Positions 26,146 to 34,132 of a stretch of DNA of 64,000 bases are shown piece after piece (position 1 is the stretch's first letter; each line of letters begins with the position of its first letter). This stretch comes from CBFDBF01 sp050293315. GTDB taxonomy: Bacteria; Pseudomonadota; Gammaproteobacteria; Chromatiales; Chromatiaceae. The notes under the pieces were generated by a model. That model was not told the DNA's origin and ran no database searches. It worked only from the letters and a program-made list of their open reading frames with translations. Made by a program: the position numbers and the translations under genes. The stretch lies in the NCBI GenBank assembly GCA_050293315.1, contig JBNKMS010000030.1, positions 1-64,000 of the forward strand. The letters run 5' to 3'.

Positions 26146-26553
26146 TTAACCCTCCGGCAGCGGTCTCGGGGACCTGGTCTCATCATCTACGGCCACATAG
26201 GTTATCTCCGCTGCAGCAACCTGCTCGATAGTCTCGGGATCACTCTCCCGCTCAGAGTAAACATCCACCTTTACCCTGACAGATGTCCTACCGCGCCTGA
26301 TCACCTCGGCATAACAGCTGACCAGATCACCGACCAGCACCGGCTTGATAAACAGGAACTCATGCACCGCCACAGTGACCACCCGTCCCTTAGCGACCTG
26401 GATGGCAACGATGCTGCCAGCGATATCGGCCCGCGACATCAGCCAGCCCCCAAATATATCTCCGGCGGTGTTGGTATCGGCCGGCATTGCAACCACCCGA
26501 ACGGTCAGCTGGCGCTCTCCTACATGACGTGGCTCAACATTATCGCAAGACAT
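26146..26553 (-). CDS. acyl-CoA thioesterase, hotdog fold (YciA type)
   Basis: About 135 residues. The sequence RVVAMPADTNTAGDIFGGWLMSRADIAGS is the diagnostic block of YciA-like hotdog thioesterases, with the catalytic Asp in the TAGDIFGG motif. It should hydrolyse acyl-CoA esters in the cytoplasm. I prefer the ATG at 26551-26553 with AGGA eight bases upstream; a longer frame starts three codons earlier inside that site. Confidence 0.88.
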   Translation of the reverse strand: MSCDNVEPRHVGERQLTVRVVAMPADTNTAGDIFGGWLMSRADIAGSIVAIQVAKGRVVTVAVHEFLFIKPVLVGDLVSCYAEVIRRGRTSVRVKVDVYSERESDPETIEQVAAAEITYVAVDDETRSPRPLPEG

Positions 26554-26594
26554 AATCAACATCCTCAGCAGTTAACTCTATTCTTGTTAACATA

Positions 26595-28022
26595 TTACAC
26601 CCCGATCACCTCAGGCCAGTCGGCAAGCTCGGACAGCACCCTGCGCTTATCCTCGCCCAGGGCTGGATCGACCATCATGCGAGAGAGGGTCGACCGATAC
26701 TCCTCCAGGGTTATCCCACCCATCTCCTGACTACAGAGACGCTGCTGCCGAAACTCATTCCAGCGTGTACGCTCTTCAACCGATAGACTCTGCGGCCAGT
26801 TTCTGGCGCGATAGCGGAACAGCATCTCCGGCAGACGTTCATCTGAAAAATCAAGATTAAGGTCGGCAAGTTCTGCAACCGGAGTAGCACGTACATACTC
26901 CATTAGGCGCCTGTCCCCATCTGAGAAAAAGCCGCCACCATATAGGGCCTGATCGGGATCTGTTATTGGTCCAAAATCCTGGCCGGTATATACCTGTTGA
27001 ATCTTTGTATCCAGTCCAGCCTGTCGGATCATATCCAGGTGTTTTTCAGCCTGCGCCACATCTATTCCCCACTCATCAGCCGCACTGTCAGTAAGCGTGC
27101 CCATGGGAACCACCACAGGGCATTTGTTTATATGTACCTCTTTTAGGGGAATCCGCTCCACACCATCAGGCAGATCAGCCTGGGAGATAAATACCCGTTG
27201 CTGTATCTCTTCCGCACTCAGCTCTATCATCTTGGTTGGGTCAACCCGCAGGTCATATACCACCACGGAATTTTTATTTATTGGATGATTCACCAGAGGT
27301 GCCACCATGGCGATACAACCATCCTTTGCCGGATACTTTGATGAGACATGCAGCACTGGCTGTTTACTGGTTACATTCAGCTGCTCCGCCACCAGCTGTT
27401 TATTACGCATCTTCAACTGATACTCAAATAGGCGTGGCTGTTTCTCCTTTATCAGTTTTGCCATAGCGATAGTGGCATACACATCGGAGAGGGCATCATG
27501 CGCCTCGGCATGCTCAATACCGTTGGCCACCGTCAGCTCCTCCAGACGAAAGCTGGTTACGCCATCATCTTTTATCGGCCACTCTATCCCTTCGGGACGC
27601 AGAGCGCGGGTAAGACGCACTACATCGATAATATCCCAGCGTGAGTTACCGTTCATATGCTCCCTGGCATAGGGTTCGAAGAAATTTCGATATAGACCAA
27701 AACGGGTAACCTCGTCATCGAAACGGATATTGTTGTAACCTACGGAACAGGTCCCAGGCTTGGCCATCTCATGATGGATGGCCTGAAAGAACTCTGCCTC
27801 AGCCACACCATTTGCCATGGCATATTGCGGTGTGATACAGGTAACCAGACAGGCTTTGGGGTGGGGCAGCATATCGTCCGCCGGCTTGCAGTATTGAATC
27901 AGGGGCTTACCAATTACGTTCAGCTCAGCATCGGTTCGAATACCGGCAAACTGGGAGGGCCGATCTCGCCGTGGATCGGTGCCCCATGTCTCGTAGTCGT
28001 GCCAATAGAAGCTAAACGTCAT
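26595..28022 (-). CDS. sbcB: exodeoxyribonuclease I
   Basis: A 475-residue single-strand-specific 3'-5' exonuclease. The DEDD exonuclease motifs start with FYWHDYETWGTDPRRDRPSQ near the N-terminus, followed by YNNIRFDDE and HDALSDVYATI. The long C-terminal part (SH3-like and helical region) ends GEDKRRVLSELADW, matching the family length of about 475. It acts in mismatch repair and recombination by trimming 3' single strands. Confidence 0.95.
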   Translation of the reverse strand: MTFSFYWHDYETWGTDPRRDRPSQFAGIRTDAELNVIGKPLIQYCKPADDMLPHPKACLVTCITPQYAMANGVAEAEFFQAIHHEMAKPGTCSVGYNNIRFDDEVTRFGLYRNFFEPYAREHMNGNSRWDIIDVVRLTRALRPEGIEWPIKDDGVTSFRLEELTVANGIEHAEAHDALSDVYATIAMAKLIKEKQPRLFEYQLKMRNKQLVAEQLNVTSKQPVLHVSSKYPAKDGCIAMVAPLVNHPINKNSVVVYDLRVDPTKMIELSAEEIQQRVFISQADLPDGVERIPLKEVHINKCPVVVPMGTLTDSAADEWGIDVAQAEKHLDMIRQAGLDTKIQQVYTGQDFGPITDPDQALYGGGFFSDGDRRLMEYVRATPVAELADLNLDFSDERLPEMLFRYRARNWPQSLSVEERTRWNEFRQQRLCSQEMGGITLEEYRSTLSRMMVDPALGEDKRRVLSELADWPEVIGV

Positions 28023-28129
28023 ACCATTCCACCACCAGGGTTACGATCGATTTACCCACCGTAACCACCAAAAGATCCATGAATTATGCAACAATTCGGG
28101 GCTGAAGTCTGACTGGAGAGGGAAAGGTA

Positions 28130-28612
28130 GTGGACACATTCAGCCATGCACTCTGGGGAAGGGGCCTATTTGGCTATCGCGGTCACCCGTGGCTGGCGCT
28201 GCTATTCGGCGCCATGCCTGACCTGAGCAGCTTCGGTCTATTAATGATCTATCGCCTGTTTAACGGCACCTATGTCCCCGGTCCGCCACCGCTGGCGACA
28301 ATGCCTGAGTGGGTATTCAGCTCCTATAACCTGACCCATAGCTTTGTCGTCGCCCTGCTGCTGGTTTGGTTGGCGGCCCTTATGAATCGTGCTGTAGCCT
28401 TCGCCATGCTGGGGTGGCCTTTTCACATCTGCCTTGACTTCCCTTTTCACACTGCAAAATATTTTCCAACCAAGATCTTCTGGCCGCTGTCTGACTTCTA
28501 TGTTGATGGCGTATCCTGGGCCACTCCTGCAGTCTGGTTCCCCAATATCGCCGGGCTGATTGTGCTGTTTGTCTGGCGCTATATGCAGCGAAAAAAGGCT
28601 AAAGATCTTTAG
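28130..28612 (+). CDS. small inner-membrane protein related to YdjM-type hydrolases
   Basis: A 160-residue protein starting at a GTG (MDTFSHALWGRGLFG). It has three or four hydrophobic helices and His/Asp residues in DTFSHALWG, GAMPDLSS, LTHSF and HICLDFPFH, the pattern of the YdjM/LexA-regulated membrane-bound metal-dependent hydrolase group. The biological substrate of the group is not known. It is divergent from sbcB, about 107 bp apart. Confidence 0.65.
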   Translation: MDTFSHALWGRGLFGYRGHPWLALLFGAMPDLSSFGLLMIYRLFNGTYVPGPPPLATMPEWVFSSYNLTHSFVVALLLVWLAALMNRAVAFAMLGWPFHICLDFPFHTAKYFPTKIFWPLSDFYVDGVSWATPAVWFPNIAGLIVLFVWRYMQRKKAKDL

Positions 28613-28648
28613 CACCTCTCAAAGCCAGCATAACAGGTAGACGCAAAA

Positions 28649-28676
28649 AGGCCGCCCTATATACATAGGGCGGCCT
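28649..28676 (-). terminator. terminator of the rpsP-rplS operon (bidirectional)
   Basis: A perfect 12-pair stem (AGGCCGCCCTAT / ATAGGGCGGCCT) with a four-base loop. On the minus strand it is followed by TTTTT, a strong terminator for the leftward ribosomal operon. On the plus strand it is followed by a pyrimidine run and can also stop the preceding membrane-protein gene. Confidence 0.85.
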
Positions 28677-28728
28677 CTGTTCTCTTCTGCTGTCCCTCCC
28701 GTTCCAGGTCGGAACAACCCGGGGCCAT

Positions 28729-29073
28729 CTAGATCTTCTCTTTGATCCTGGCTGCCTTACCGGTACGACCACGCAGATAGTAGAGCTTGGCACTGCGAAC
28801 ATCACCACGCCGGGTCACTTTGATGCTGTCAATCATGGCGCTGTAGGTCTGAAAGGTACGCTCAACCCCTTCACCGTGAGATATCTTGCGCACGGTAAAG
28901 GCGGAGTTTAGGCCGCGGTTACGCTTGCTGATAACCAGGCCTTCATATGCCTGCAGCCGTTCGCGCTCGCCCTCTTTCACCTTCACCTGGACAATCACCG
29001 TGTCTCCGGCTCTAAAATCCGGAATCTCGCGGCCCATCTGTTCGGCTTCAAGTTCCTGTATGATCTTGCTCAT
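28729..29073 (-). CDS. rplS: 50S ribosomal protein L19
   Basis: A protein of 114 residues starting MSKIIQELEAEQM, with the L19 signature FRAGDTVIVQVKVKEG and RGLNSAFTVRKISHGEGVER. The ATG at 29073 has GAGAGG upstream; the longer frame upstream is not coding. It is the last gene of the rpsP-rimM-trmD-rplS operon, followed by a strong terminator. Confidence 0.97.
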   Translation of the reverse strand: MSKIIQELEAEQMGREIPDFRAGDTVIVQVKVKEGERERLQAYEGLVISKRNRGLNSAFTVRKISHGEGVERTFQTYSAMIDSIKVTRRGDVRSAKLYYLRGRTGKAARIKEKI

Positions 29074-29095
29074 GATCCTCTCACTCCCACTTATC

Positions 29096-29839
29096 TCAAC
29101 TGGCACTATTATGTGCCGCAATAAACTCTTCCAGCAGAAGCCTCTCTGCTGCACTTAAATCTCGTGCCTCCAGCAACTCCGGCCGCCGTATCCAGGTACG
29201 ACCCAGTGACTGCTGCAATCGCCAGCGACGTATCGCCGCATGGTCACCACTACGCAACACCTCCGGCACCGTCTCGCCCTCGAACACCTCCGGACGCGTG
29301 TAGTGCGGGCAGTCCAGCAGACCATCCATATAGGAGTCCTGCTCTGCTGAATCGGCATCTCCCAGTGCCCCCGGAAGCAGCCGTATCACGCTATCCATCA
29401 GCACCAGAGCAGGCAGCTCTCCACCGCTGAGGACGTAATCTCCGATCGACCACTCCTCGTCGACGTGGTGACTTATGAGCCGTTCATCGACCCCCTCGTA
29501 GCGTCCAGCAACCAGGATGGTCCCATCCCGCTCTGCCAGCTCTCGCACCCCAGCCTGATCCAACCTGCGCCCCTGGGGGCTTAGGTAGGCGACCCGTGCT
29601 CCTGGCTGTGCCTCCCTGGCTGCAGTGATGGCCGCCTGCAGCGGCTCTGCCAGCATCACCATTCCAGGACCACCGCCGTATGGTCGGTCATCCACGGTGC
29701 GGTGGGTATCGTTGGTATAGTCCCGCGGATTCCACAGGGAAAGATCTACCAACCCACTGGCCACTGCACGCCCAGTAACGCCCTCGCCAACCATGGCCTG
29801 AATCATCTGCGGGAACAGGGTAACCACATCAAAACGCAT
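29096..29839 (-). CDS. trmD: tRNA (guanine-N1)-methyltransferase
   Basis: A 247-residue SPOUT methyltransferase that makes m1G37 in tRNAs. It has MRFDVVTLFPQM at the start, YGGGPGMVM, the knot region YLSPQGRRLDQ, GRYEGVDERLI, and the conserved Asp in LDCPHYTRPEVFEG. It is 13 bases downstream of rimM and 22 bases upstream of rplS, the standard order. Confidence 0.97.
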   Translation of the reverse strand: MRFDVVTLFPQMIQAMVGEGVTGRAVASGLVDLSLWNPRDYTNDTHRTVDDRPYGGGPGMVMLAEPLQAAITAAREAQPGARVAYLSPQGRRLDQAGVRELAERDGTILVAGRYEGVDERLISHHVDEEWSIGDYVLSGGELPALVLMDSVIRLLPGALGDADSAEQDSYMDGLLDCPHYTRPEVFEGETVPEVLRSGDHAAIRRWRLQQSLGRTWIRRPELLEARDLSAAERLLLEEFIAAHNSAS

Positions 29840-29852
29840 AGCGCCAATCCCG

Positions 29853-30371
29853 TCAGAACTCCGGGTCCCACTCTACGGTTATCACCCCACCATCGAGATC
29901 AACCTCGGATATTACCTGGTCGATAAACGGGAGCAGCCGTTCGCGCTCACCCTTTACCACCATTACATCATTAGCCCCGGTCTCCAGCAGGTGATCCACC
30001 CTGCCCAGATCGGTCCCCTCCGTGGTCCTCACCTGCAGACCCTCCAGGTCTGCCCAATAAAACCTACCCTCTTCCGCTGCCGGCAGCTGCTCTCGCCTGA
30101 TGGCAATCTCTCTCCCTACCAACTCTGCCGCCAGATCCCTATCGCTGCATCCACGCAGCTGCGCAATTATCCCTTTACCGTGTGCCTTCCCGGCCTCAAG
30201 CTGGAACTCCTCCCAACCTCCGTCCTGTGCCAGGTACCAGCTACTGTAATCCAAAATATTGGTACGGGGAGAGGTGTGGGAAAACACCTTTACCCAGCCC
30301 TTAACACCAAACAGGCCAGAGATCCTACCCAGGATGACCCACTCAGAGCCATCTTCCGCCACTCCGGGCAT
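29853..30371 (-). CDS. rimM: 16S rRNA processing protein
   Basis: A 172-residue ribosome maturation factor for the 30S head. The N-terminal RimM domain has ILGRISGLFGVKGWVKVFSHT and the C-terminal PRC barrel has FYWADLEGLQV and LETGANDVMVVKG. It lies 15 bases after rpsP. An internal GTG at the fourth codon is an alternative start. Confidence 0.95.
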   Translation of the reverse strand: MPGVAEDGSEWVILGRISGLFGVKGWVKVFSHTSPRTNILDYSSWYLAQDGGWEEFQLEAGKAHGKGIIAQLRGCSDRDLAAELVGREIAIRREQLPAAEEGRFYWADLEGLQVRTTEGTDLGRVDHLLETGANDVMVVKGERERLLPFIDQVISEVDLDGGVITVEWDPEF

Positions 30372-30386
30372 CGATCCAGGTACCCG

Positions 30387-30638
30387 CTATGCTGCGGCCT
30401 TGGCGTGGTCCTTGAGCAGTTTAGATACACGCTCAGAGGGCTGTGCGCCGTGGGAGACCCAGTGGTCTACACGCTCACGATCCACCCTCAGACTCTCTTC
30501 ACCGCCAGTAGCTATAGGGTTAAAAAAGCCGACCCGCTCAATATAGCGGCCATCTCTAGGCTTGCGGCTATCTGCCACCACAATGTGATAAAAGGGCCTC
30601 TTCTTGGCGCCCGCACGTGCAAGACGAATAGTTACCAT
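30387..30638 (-). CDS. rpsP: 30S ribosomal protein S16
   Basis: An 83-residue protein with the S16 pattern MVTIRLARAGAKKRPFYHIVVADSR and ERVGFFNPIA. First gene of its operon, with a likely sigma-70 promoter about 80 bp upstream. Confidence 0.97.
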   Translation of the reverse strand: MVTIRLARAGAKKRPFYHIVVADSRKPRDGRYIERVGFFNPIATGGEESLRVDRERVDHWVSHGAQPSERVSKLLKDHAKAAA

Positions 30639-30717
30639 GGTTAAACCTTAAATAATATAGATATCTGTTATACCCACGCACCACCGGACAACAGGCCCAA
30701 TGGCAGGTAAACCGGGC

Positions 30718-30745
30718 ATTGTACGGCATTTTTGGGAAAAGTGAA
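30718..30745 (-). promoter_or_regulatory. candidate sigma-70 promoter of the rpsP operon
   Basis: Minus strand TTCACT, 16 bases, TACAAT. The -10 element is close to TATAAT, the -35 is weak. It is placed about 80 bp before rpsP. Confidence 0.4.
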
Positions 30746-30920
30746 GTATTTATTGAGTGATATTGGGGCCACTACAACCACCCCATGACCCTAACTGCCG
30801 GCCCGATACCCATAGCCCGTATATAGTATCAGCATCCCTGGGAACCGGCGGAATTTGTAGCCGTTACGGCGGAATAGGTCGAGGCAACGCCCGATGCCCT
30901 TTCCACCTGTTTTTTTGGCC

Positions 30921-30950
30921 GCAAATAGGCGCAAATACTAGCAAATATGG
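30921..30950 (+). repeat. three 10-bp phased GCAAATA units
   Basis: GCAAATA occurs at 30921, 30931 and 30941, each followed by three variable bases, ending at the ffh stop codon. The period equals one helical turn. Confidence 0.5.
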
Positions 30951-32306
30951 CTAAAACGGCATGCCTCCGTCTAAACCCTTCATACCCCGCATCATCTTGG
31001 CCATGCCCCCACCCTTCATCTTCTTCATCATCTTCTGCATCTGGGTGAACTGTTTCAGCAGCTTGTTCACCTGCTGTACCTGGGTGCCAGAGCCGGCCGC
31101 GATACGACGCTTGCGCGAGCCCTTGATCACCGCCGGAAAGCGACGTTCATGGGGTGTCATTGAGTTTATTATGGCCACCAGTCGCCCCATCTCCTTGTCA
31201 TTGACCTGACTTTTGACCCGCTCTGGCACCTGCCCCATCCCCGGGAGTTTGTCCATTAGAGAGCTCATGCCACCCATGCTGGACATCTGCTCCAGCTGCC
31301 CCCTGAAATCCTCCAGATCGAAACCCTTGCCCTTCTGCAGTTTCTTTGCCAGCTTCTCAGCCTTGGCGCGGTCTACCTTACGCTCCACCTCCTCTACCAG
31401 GGTCAGGATATCGCCCATACCGAGGATCCTGGAGGCCACCCGCTCCGGATGAAACGGCTCCAGCTCCGTGCTCTTCTCCCCAATACCCAGGAACTTGATC
31501 GGTTTGCCGGTGATCTGGCGAATAGAGAGGGCAGCACCACCTCTGGCATCACCATCCGCCTTGGTGAGAATCACACCGGTCAGCGGCAGCGCCTGATCAA
31601 ACGCCCTGGCCGTATTGGCGGCATCCTGCCCGGTCATGCTATCCACAACAAATAGCGTCTCTATCGGCCCTACCGCAGCGTGCAGCTGCTTTATCTCCCC
31701 CATCATCTCATCATCTACGTGGAGACGACCGGCGGTATCAATAATCAATACATCAACAAATTTCTTACGCGCCTGCTCCAGGGCATTGCTGGCTATCGCC
31801 AGCGGCTGCTGCTCTCTGCTGCTGGGACAAAACTCTGCACCCACCTCTGTGGCCAGGGTCTGGAGCTGCTCGATAGCGGCAGGACGATAGACGTCACAAC
31901 TCACCACCATGGTGGATTTCTTCTGACTCTCTTTTAACCAACGCGCCAACTTGGCCACACTGGTGGTCTTGCCAGAGCCCTGGAGGCCAGCCATCAGGAT
32001 CACCGCCGGTGGAGTAGTGGCCAGGTTCAGCCCCTCGTTGGCCTCACCCATCAGGCTGGTCAACTCATCGCTGACTATTTTTATGAACGCCTGTCCCGGG
32101 GTAAGGCTACGCGCCACCTCTTCACCCAGGGCCTTCTCCTTCACCTGTTGGGTAAAGCTGCGCACCACCGGCAGGGCGACATCCGCCTCCAGCAACGCCC
32201 GGCGCACCTCCCGCAGTGACTCCTCTATATTCTCTTCACTCAGGCGCCCCTGCCCCTTAAGTCTGTTGAGGACGCCACCAAGCCTGTCGGACAAATTTTC
32301 AAACAT
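30951..32306 (-). CDS. ffh: signal recognition particle GTPase
   Basis: A 451-residue SRP54 homologue. An N-terminal helical domain is followed by the GTPase with GLQGSGKTT, DTAGRLHVD and TKADGDARGG, and a Met-rich M domain ends in MQKMMKKMKGGGMAKMM, which binds the signal sequence and 4.5S RNA. It targets inner-membrane proteins cotranslationally. It is divergent from ypjD, the usual proteobacterial neighbour. Confidence 0.97.
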   Translation of the reverse strand: MFENLSDRLGGVLNRLKGQGRLSEENIEESLREVRRALLEADVALPVVRSFTQQVKEKALGEEVARSLTPGQAFIKIVSDELTSLMGEANEGLNLATTPPAVILMAGLQGSGKTTSVAKLARWLKESQKKSTMVVSCDVYRPAAIEQLQTLATEVGAEFCPSSREQQPLAIASNALEQARKKFVDVLIIDTAGRLHVDDEMMGEIKQLHAAVGPIETLFVVDSMTGQDAANTARAFDQALPLTGVILTKADGDARGGAALSIRQITGKPIKFLGIGEKSTELEPFHPERVASRILGMGDILTLVEEVERKVDRAKAEKLAKKLQKGKGFDLEDFRGQLEQMSSMGGMSSLMDKLPGMGQVPERVKSQVNDKEMGRLVAIINSMTPHERRFPAVIKGSRKRRIAAGSGTQVQQVNKLLKQFTQMQKMMKKMKGGGMAKMMRGMKGLDGGMPF

Positions 32307-32511
32307 ATCTACTCTTCTCTATTCAGGAATCTCTGCACTTCAAGGGGATATTCCGTCTCTAAGAATTCCAAGGAAGGCATTCTTTAGAGGTCCCCATAAA
32401 CCAGGTGCCATTATAGCAGGGTCGCTAGGTTTATCCGTTTACTCAGAAAATTCGTGGGTAGGAAAAACCTCCTTCCCACCCCCCCGCCAAGTATGCGATC
32501 ATCAGCCGATC

Positions 32512-33318
32512 ATGAGTACGCAGCTACTAGCAATACCTGCGATCCTGCTGTACCTGGCCAGCGCCCTGCTAATCGGGCTCTGCCTGTTTGGTAACAGCAA
32601 CTGCAGACAGCGGGCACGCCGTCCCGGGGTCCATTTAGGCCTGGGCGGCGCAGTACTGCATGCCGCCCTGTTGTATCAAAATATCTTTGTTGCCGCCGGG
32701 ATCAATCTAGGTTTCTTTAATGCCATCTCGCTGGTAGCCTGGATAATCGTTCTAGTGCTAATGCTCTCCACACTGACCAAGCCGGTAGAGAACCTTGGCA
32801 TCGTACTCCTGCCACTGGCGGCGATAGCAATCGCCCTGGACATGAGCTTTGAATCTGCCCGCTTCCTTGCGGCGGACGCCCCCTGGGGACTACGGGTACA
32901 TGTTCTGATCTCGCTCCTGGCCTACAGTCTGCTCGCCATGGCCAGTGTGCAGGCGATCCTGCTGGCCATACAGGACCACCATCTCCATAGTGGCCACCCT
33001 GGCGGTTTCATCCGTGCCCTGCCTCCGTTGCAGACAATGGAGGCGCTGCTGTTTGAGATGATCGGGGCCGGTTTTCTCTTGCTCACCATATCGCTACTCA
33101 GTGGCCTGCTGTTTCTGGATGATATGTTTGCCCAGAGGCTGGTACACAAAAGCATCCTCTCCATTATCGCCTGGTTGGTGTTCGGCACACTGCTGTGGGG
33201 GCGCCACCGGTTCGGCTGGCGCGGACAGAAGGCCCTTACCTGGACCCTGGTAGGATTTGTGGTACTTATGCTGGCCTATTTCGGCAGCAAGTTTGTTGTT
33301 GAGCTGATACTGGCCTAG
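32512..33318 (+). CDS. ypjD: CcsA/YpjD-like inner-membrane protein
   Basis: A 268-residue protein with about eight hydrophobic segments and the region ADAPWGLRVHVLISLLAYSLL, related to the cytochrome c assembly protein CcsA/CcmC superfamily. Its position divergent from ffh is the standard YpjD location. I start at ATG 32512; the open frame extends much further upstream, but that part is the antisense of ffh. The function of YpjD is not firmly known. Confidence 0.88.
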   Translation: MSTQLLAIPAILLYLASALLIGLCLFGNSNCRQRARRPGVHLGLGGAVLHAALLYQNIFVAAGINLGFFNAISLVAWIIVLVLMLSTLTKPVENLGIVLLPLAAIAIALDMSFESARFLAADAPWGLRVHVLISLLAYSLLAMASVQAILLAIQDHHLHSGHPGGFIRALPPLQTMEALLFEMIGAGFLLLTISLLSGLLFLDDMFAQRLVHKSILSIIAWLVFGTLLWGRHRFGWRGQKALTWTLVGFVVLMLAYFGSKFVVELILA

Positions 33319-33329
33319 CCGGGCTCGGG

Positions 33330-33650
33330 CTAACCCGCAACCTTACGGTAGGCGGTGGTGGCCTGCCGCCCTTTGTGAATCTTTCCCAGCACTGCACCCA
33401 TCTTATGGCGTGCATTTTTGCCCAACTCCATAACCTGTTTATCCAGCTCTATGACATGCTCAAGGTCGACTATTGTAGACGGTATTGAGGACTGCTCCGG
33501 GGTCAATGGGAAGGTATCGGCAATCAGCTGACGCCGCTTTGCCTCCAGATCAACTACCTCCTCCCACTTCTCGGCCTCAGCCAGCTTCAACATCTGCCGA
33601 GAGAGCCGCATGATTTGCTGTAGAGGTGGTGGAGTTGGACGCATCAGCAT
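33330..33650 (-). CDS. fliT: flagellar chaperone FliT-like protein
   Basis: A 106-residue helical protein (MRLSRQMLKLAEAEKWEEVVDLEAKR) with the size and composition of FliT, the export chaperone of the FliD cap. It is the last gene of the fliD-fliS-fliT cluster, six bases after fliS. FliT sequences are weakly conserved, so position carries much of the call. Two ATG codons three codons apart are possible starts. Confidence 0.75.
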   Translation of the reverse strand: MLMRPTPPPLQQIMRLSRQMLKLAEAEKWEEVVDLEAKRRQLIADTFPLTPEQSSIPSTIVDLEHVIELDKQVMELGKNARHKMGAVLGKIHKGRQATTAYRKVAG

Positions 33651-33656
33651 AAGACC

Positions 33657-34091
33657 TTATCCGGCAGCAGATGCCGTCCGTCCAGGGGCCATCCCCCTGA
33701 CATGATCCGGCATAACGTCCCACGCGGCCTTAATCTCAAGTAGAAGAGATATCACCTCTTCTACAATGGCTACATCATTAGTCCTGTTGGCCTCCAGTAG
33801 ACGCCGTGTCATATATTCGTATAGGTTATCCAGATTATTGGCGATTTCTCCCCCTGCCTTGGCATCCAGGCTGTCACGCAGTCCATTTATTATCGATATC
33901 GCCCAGCTTATGTATTTACTCTTGCTCTCAAAATCTTTGCGCTCCATCTGCCCCTTGGCAATGGCCATCTTGTCCAGCGCACCCTCCATCAGCATCTGTA
34001 CCAGCCGGTGGGCAGACGCACCCTCTACCCCACTGCTTACCCCAACAGATTTATATTTGTTTAGAGCGGAGTTGATACCTGATTTAGTCAT
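33657..34091 (-). CDS. fliS: flagellin export chaperone FliS
   Basis: A 144-residue helical protein. The N-terminus with YKSVGVSSGVEGASAHRLVQMLMEGAL and the middle ISIINGLRDSLDAKAGGEIA match FliS, which caps the C-terminal helix of unpolymerised flagellin in the cytoplasm. GGAAGG precedes the ATG. It follows fliD. Confidence 0.93.
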   Translation of the reverse strand: MTKSGINSALNKYKSVGVSSGVEGASAHRLVQMLMEGALDKMAIAKGQMERKDFESKSKYISWAISIINGLRDSLDAKAGGEIANNLDNLYEYMTRRLLEANRTNDVAIVEEVISLLLEIKAAWDVMPDHVRGMAPGRTASAAG

Positions 34092-34132
34092 GCACCCTTC
34101 CTTTTTATATATTTACTATTTGTTATAAAAAG

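Larger units (their letters stand above)
30639..30950. other. gene-free gap between rpsP and ffh
   Basis: About 310 bp without a supportable gene. It holds the likely rpsP promoter (30718-30745) and, directly against the ffh stop codon, three 10-bp units each beginning GCAAATA. The middle part shows nothing I can name. Confidence 0.5.

Noticed and set aside
31951..32511. Upstream 187 codons of the open frame ending in the ypjD-like gene
   Set aside because: This part is antisense to ffh and reads as low-quality sequence; the gene's membrane protein begins at ATG 32512.
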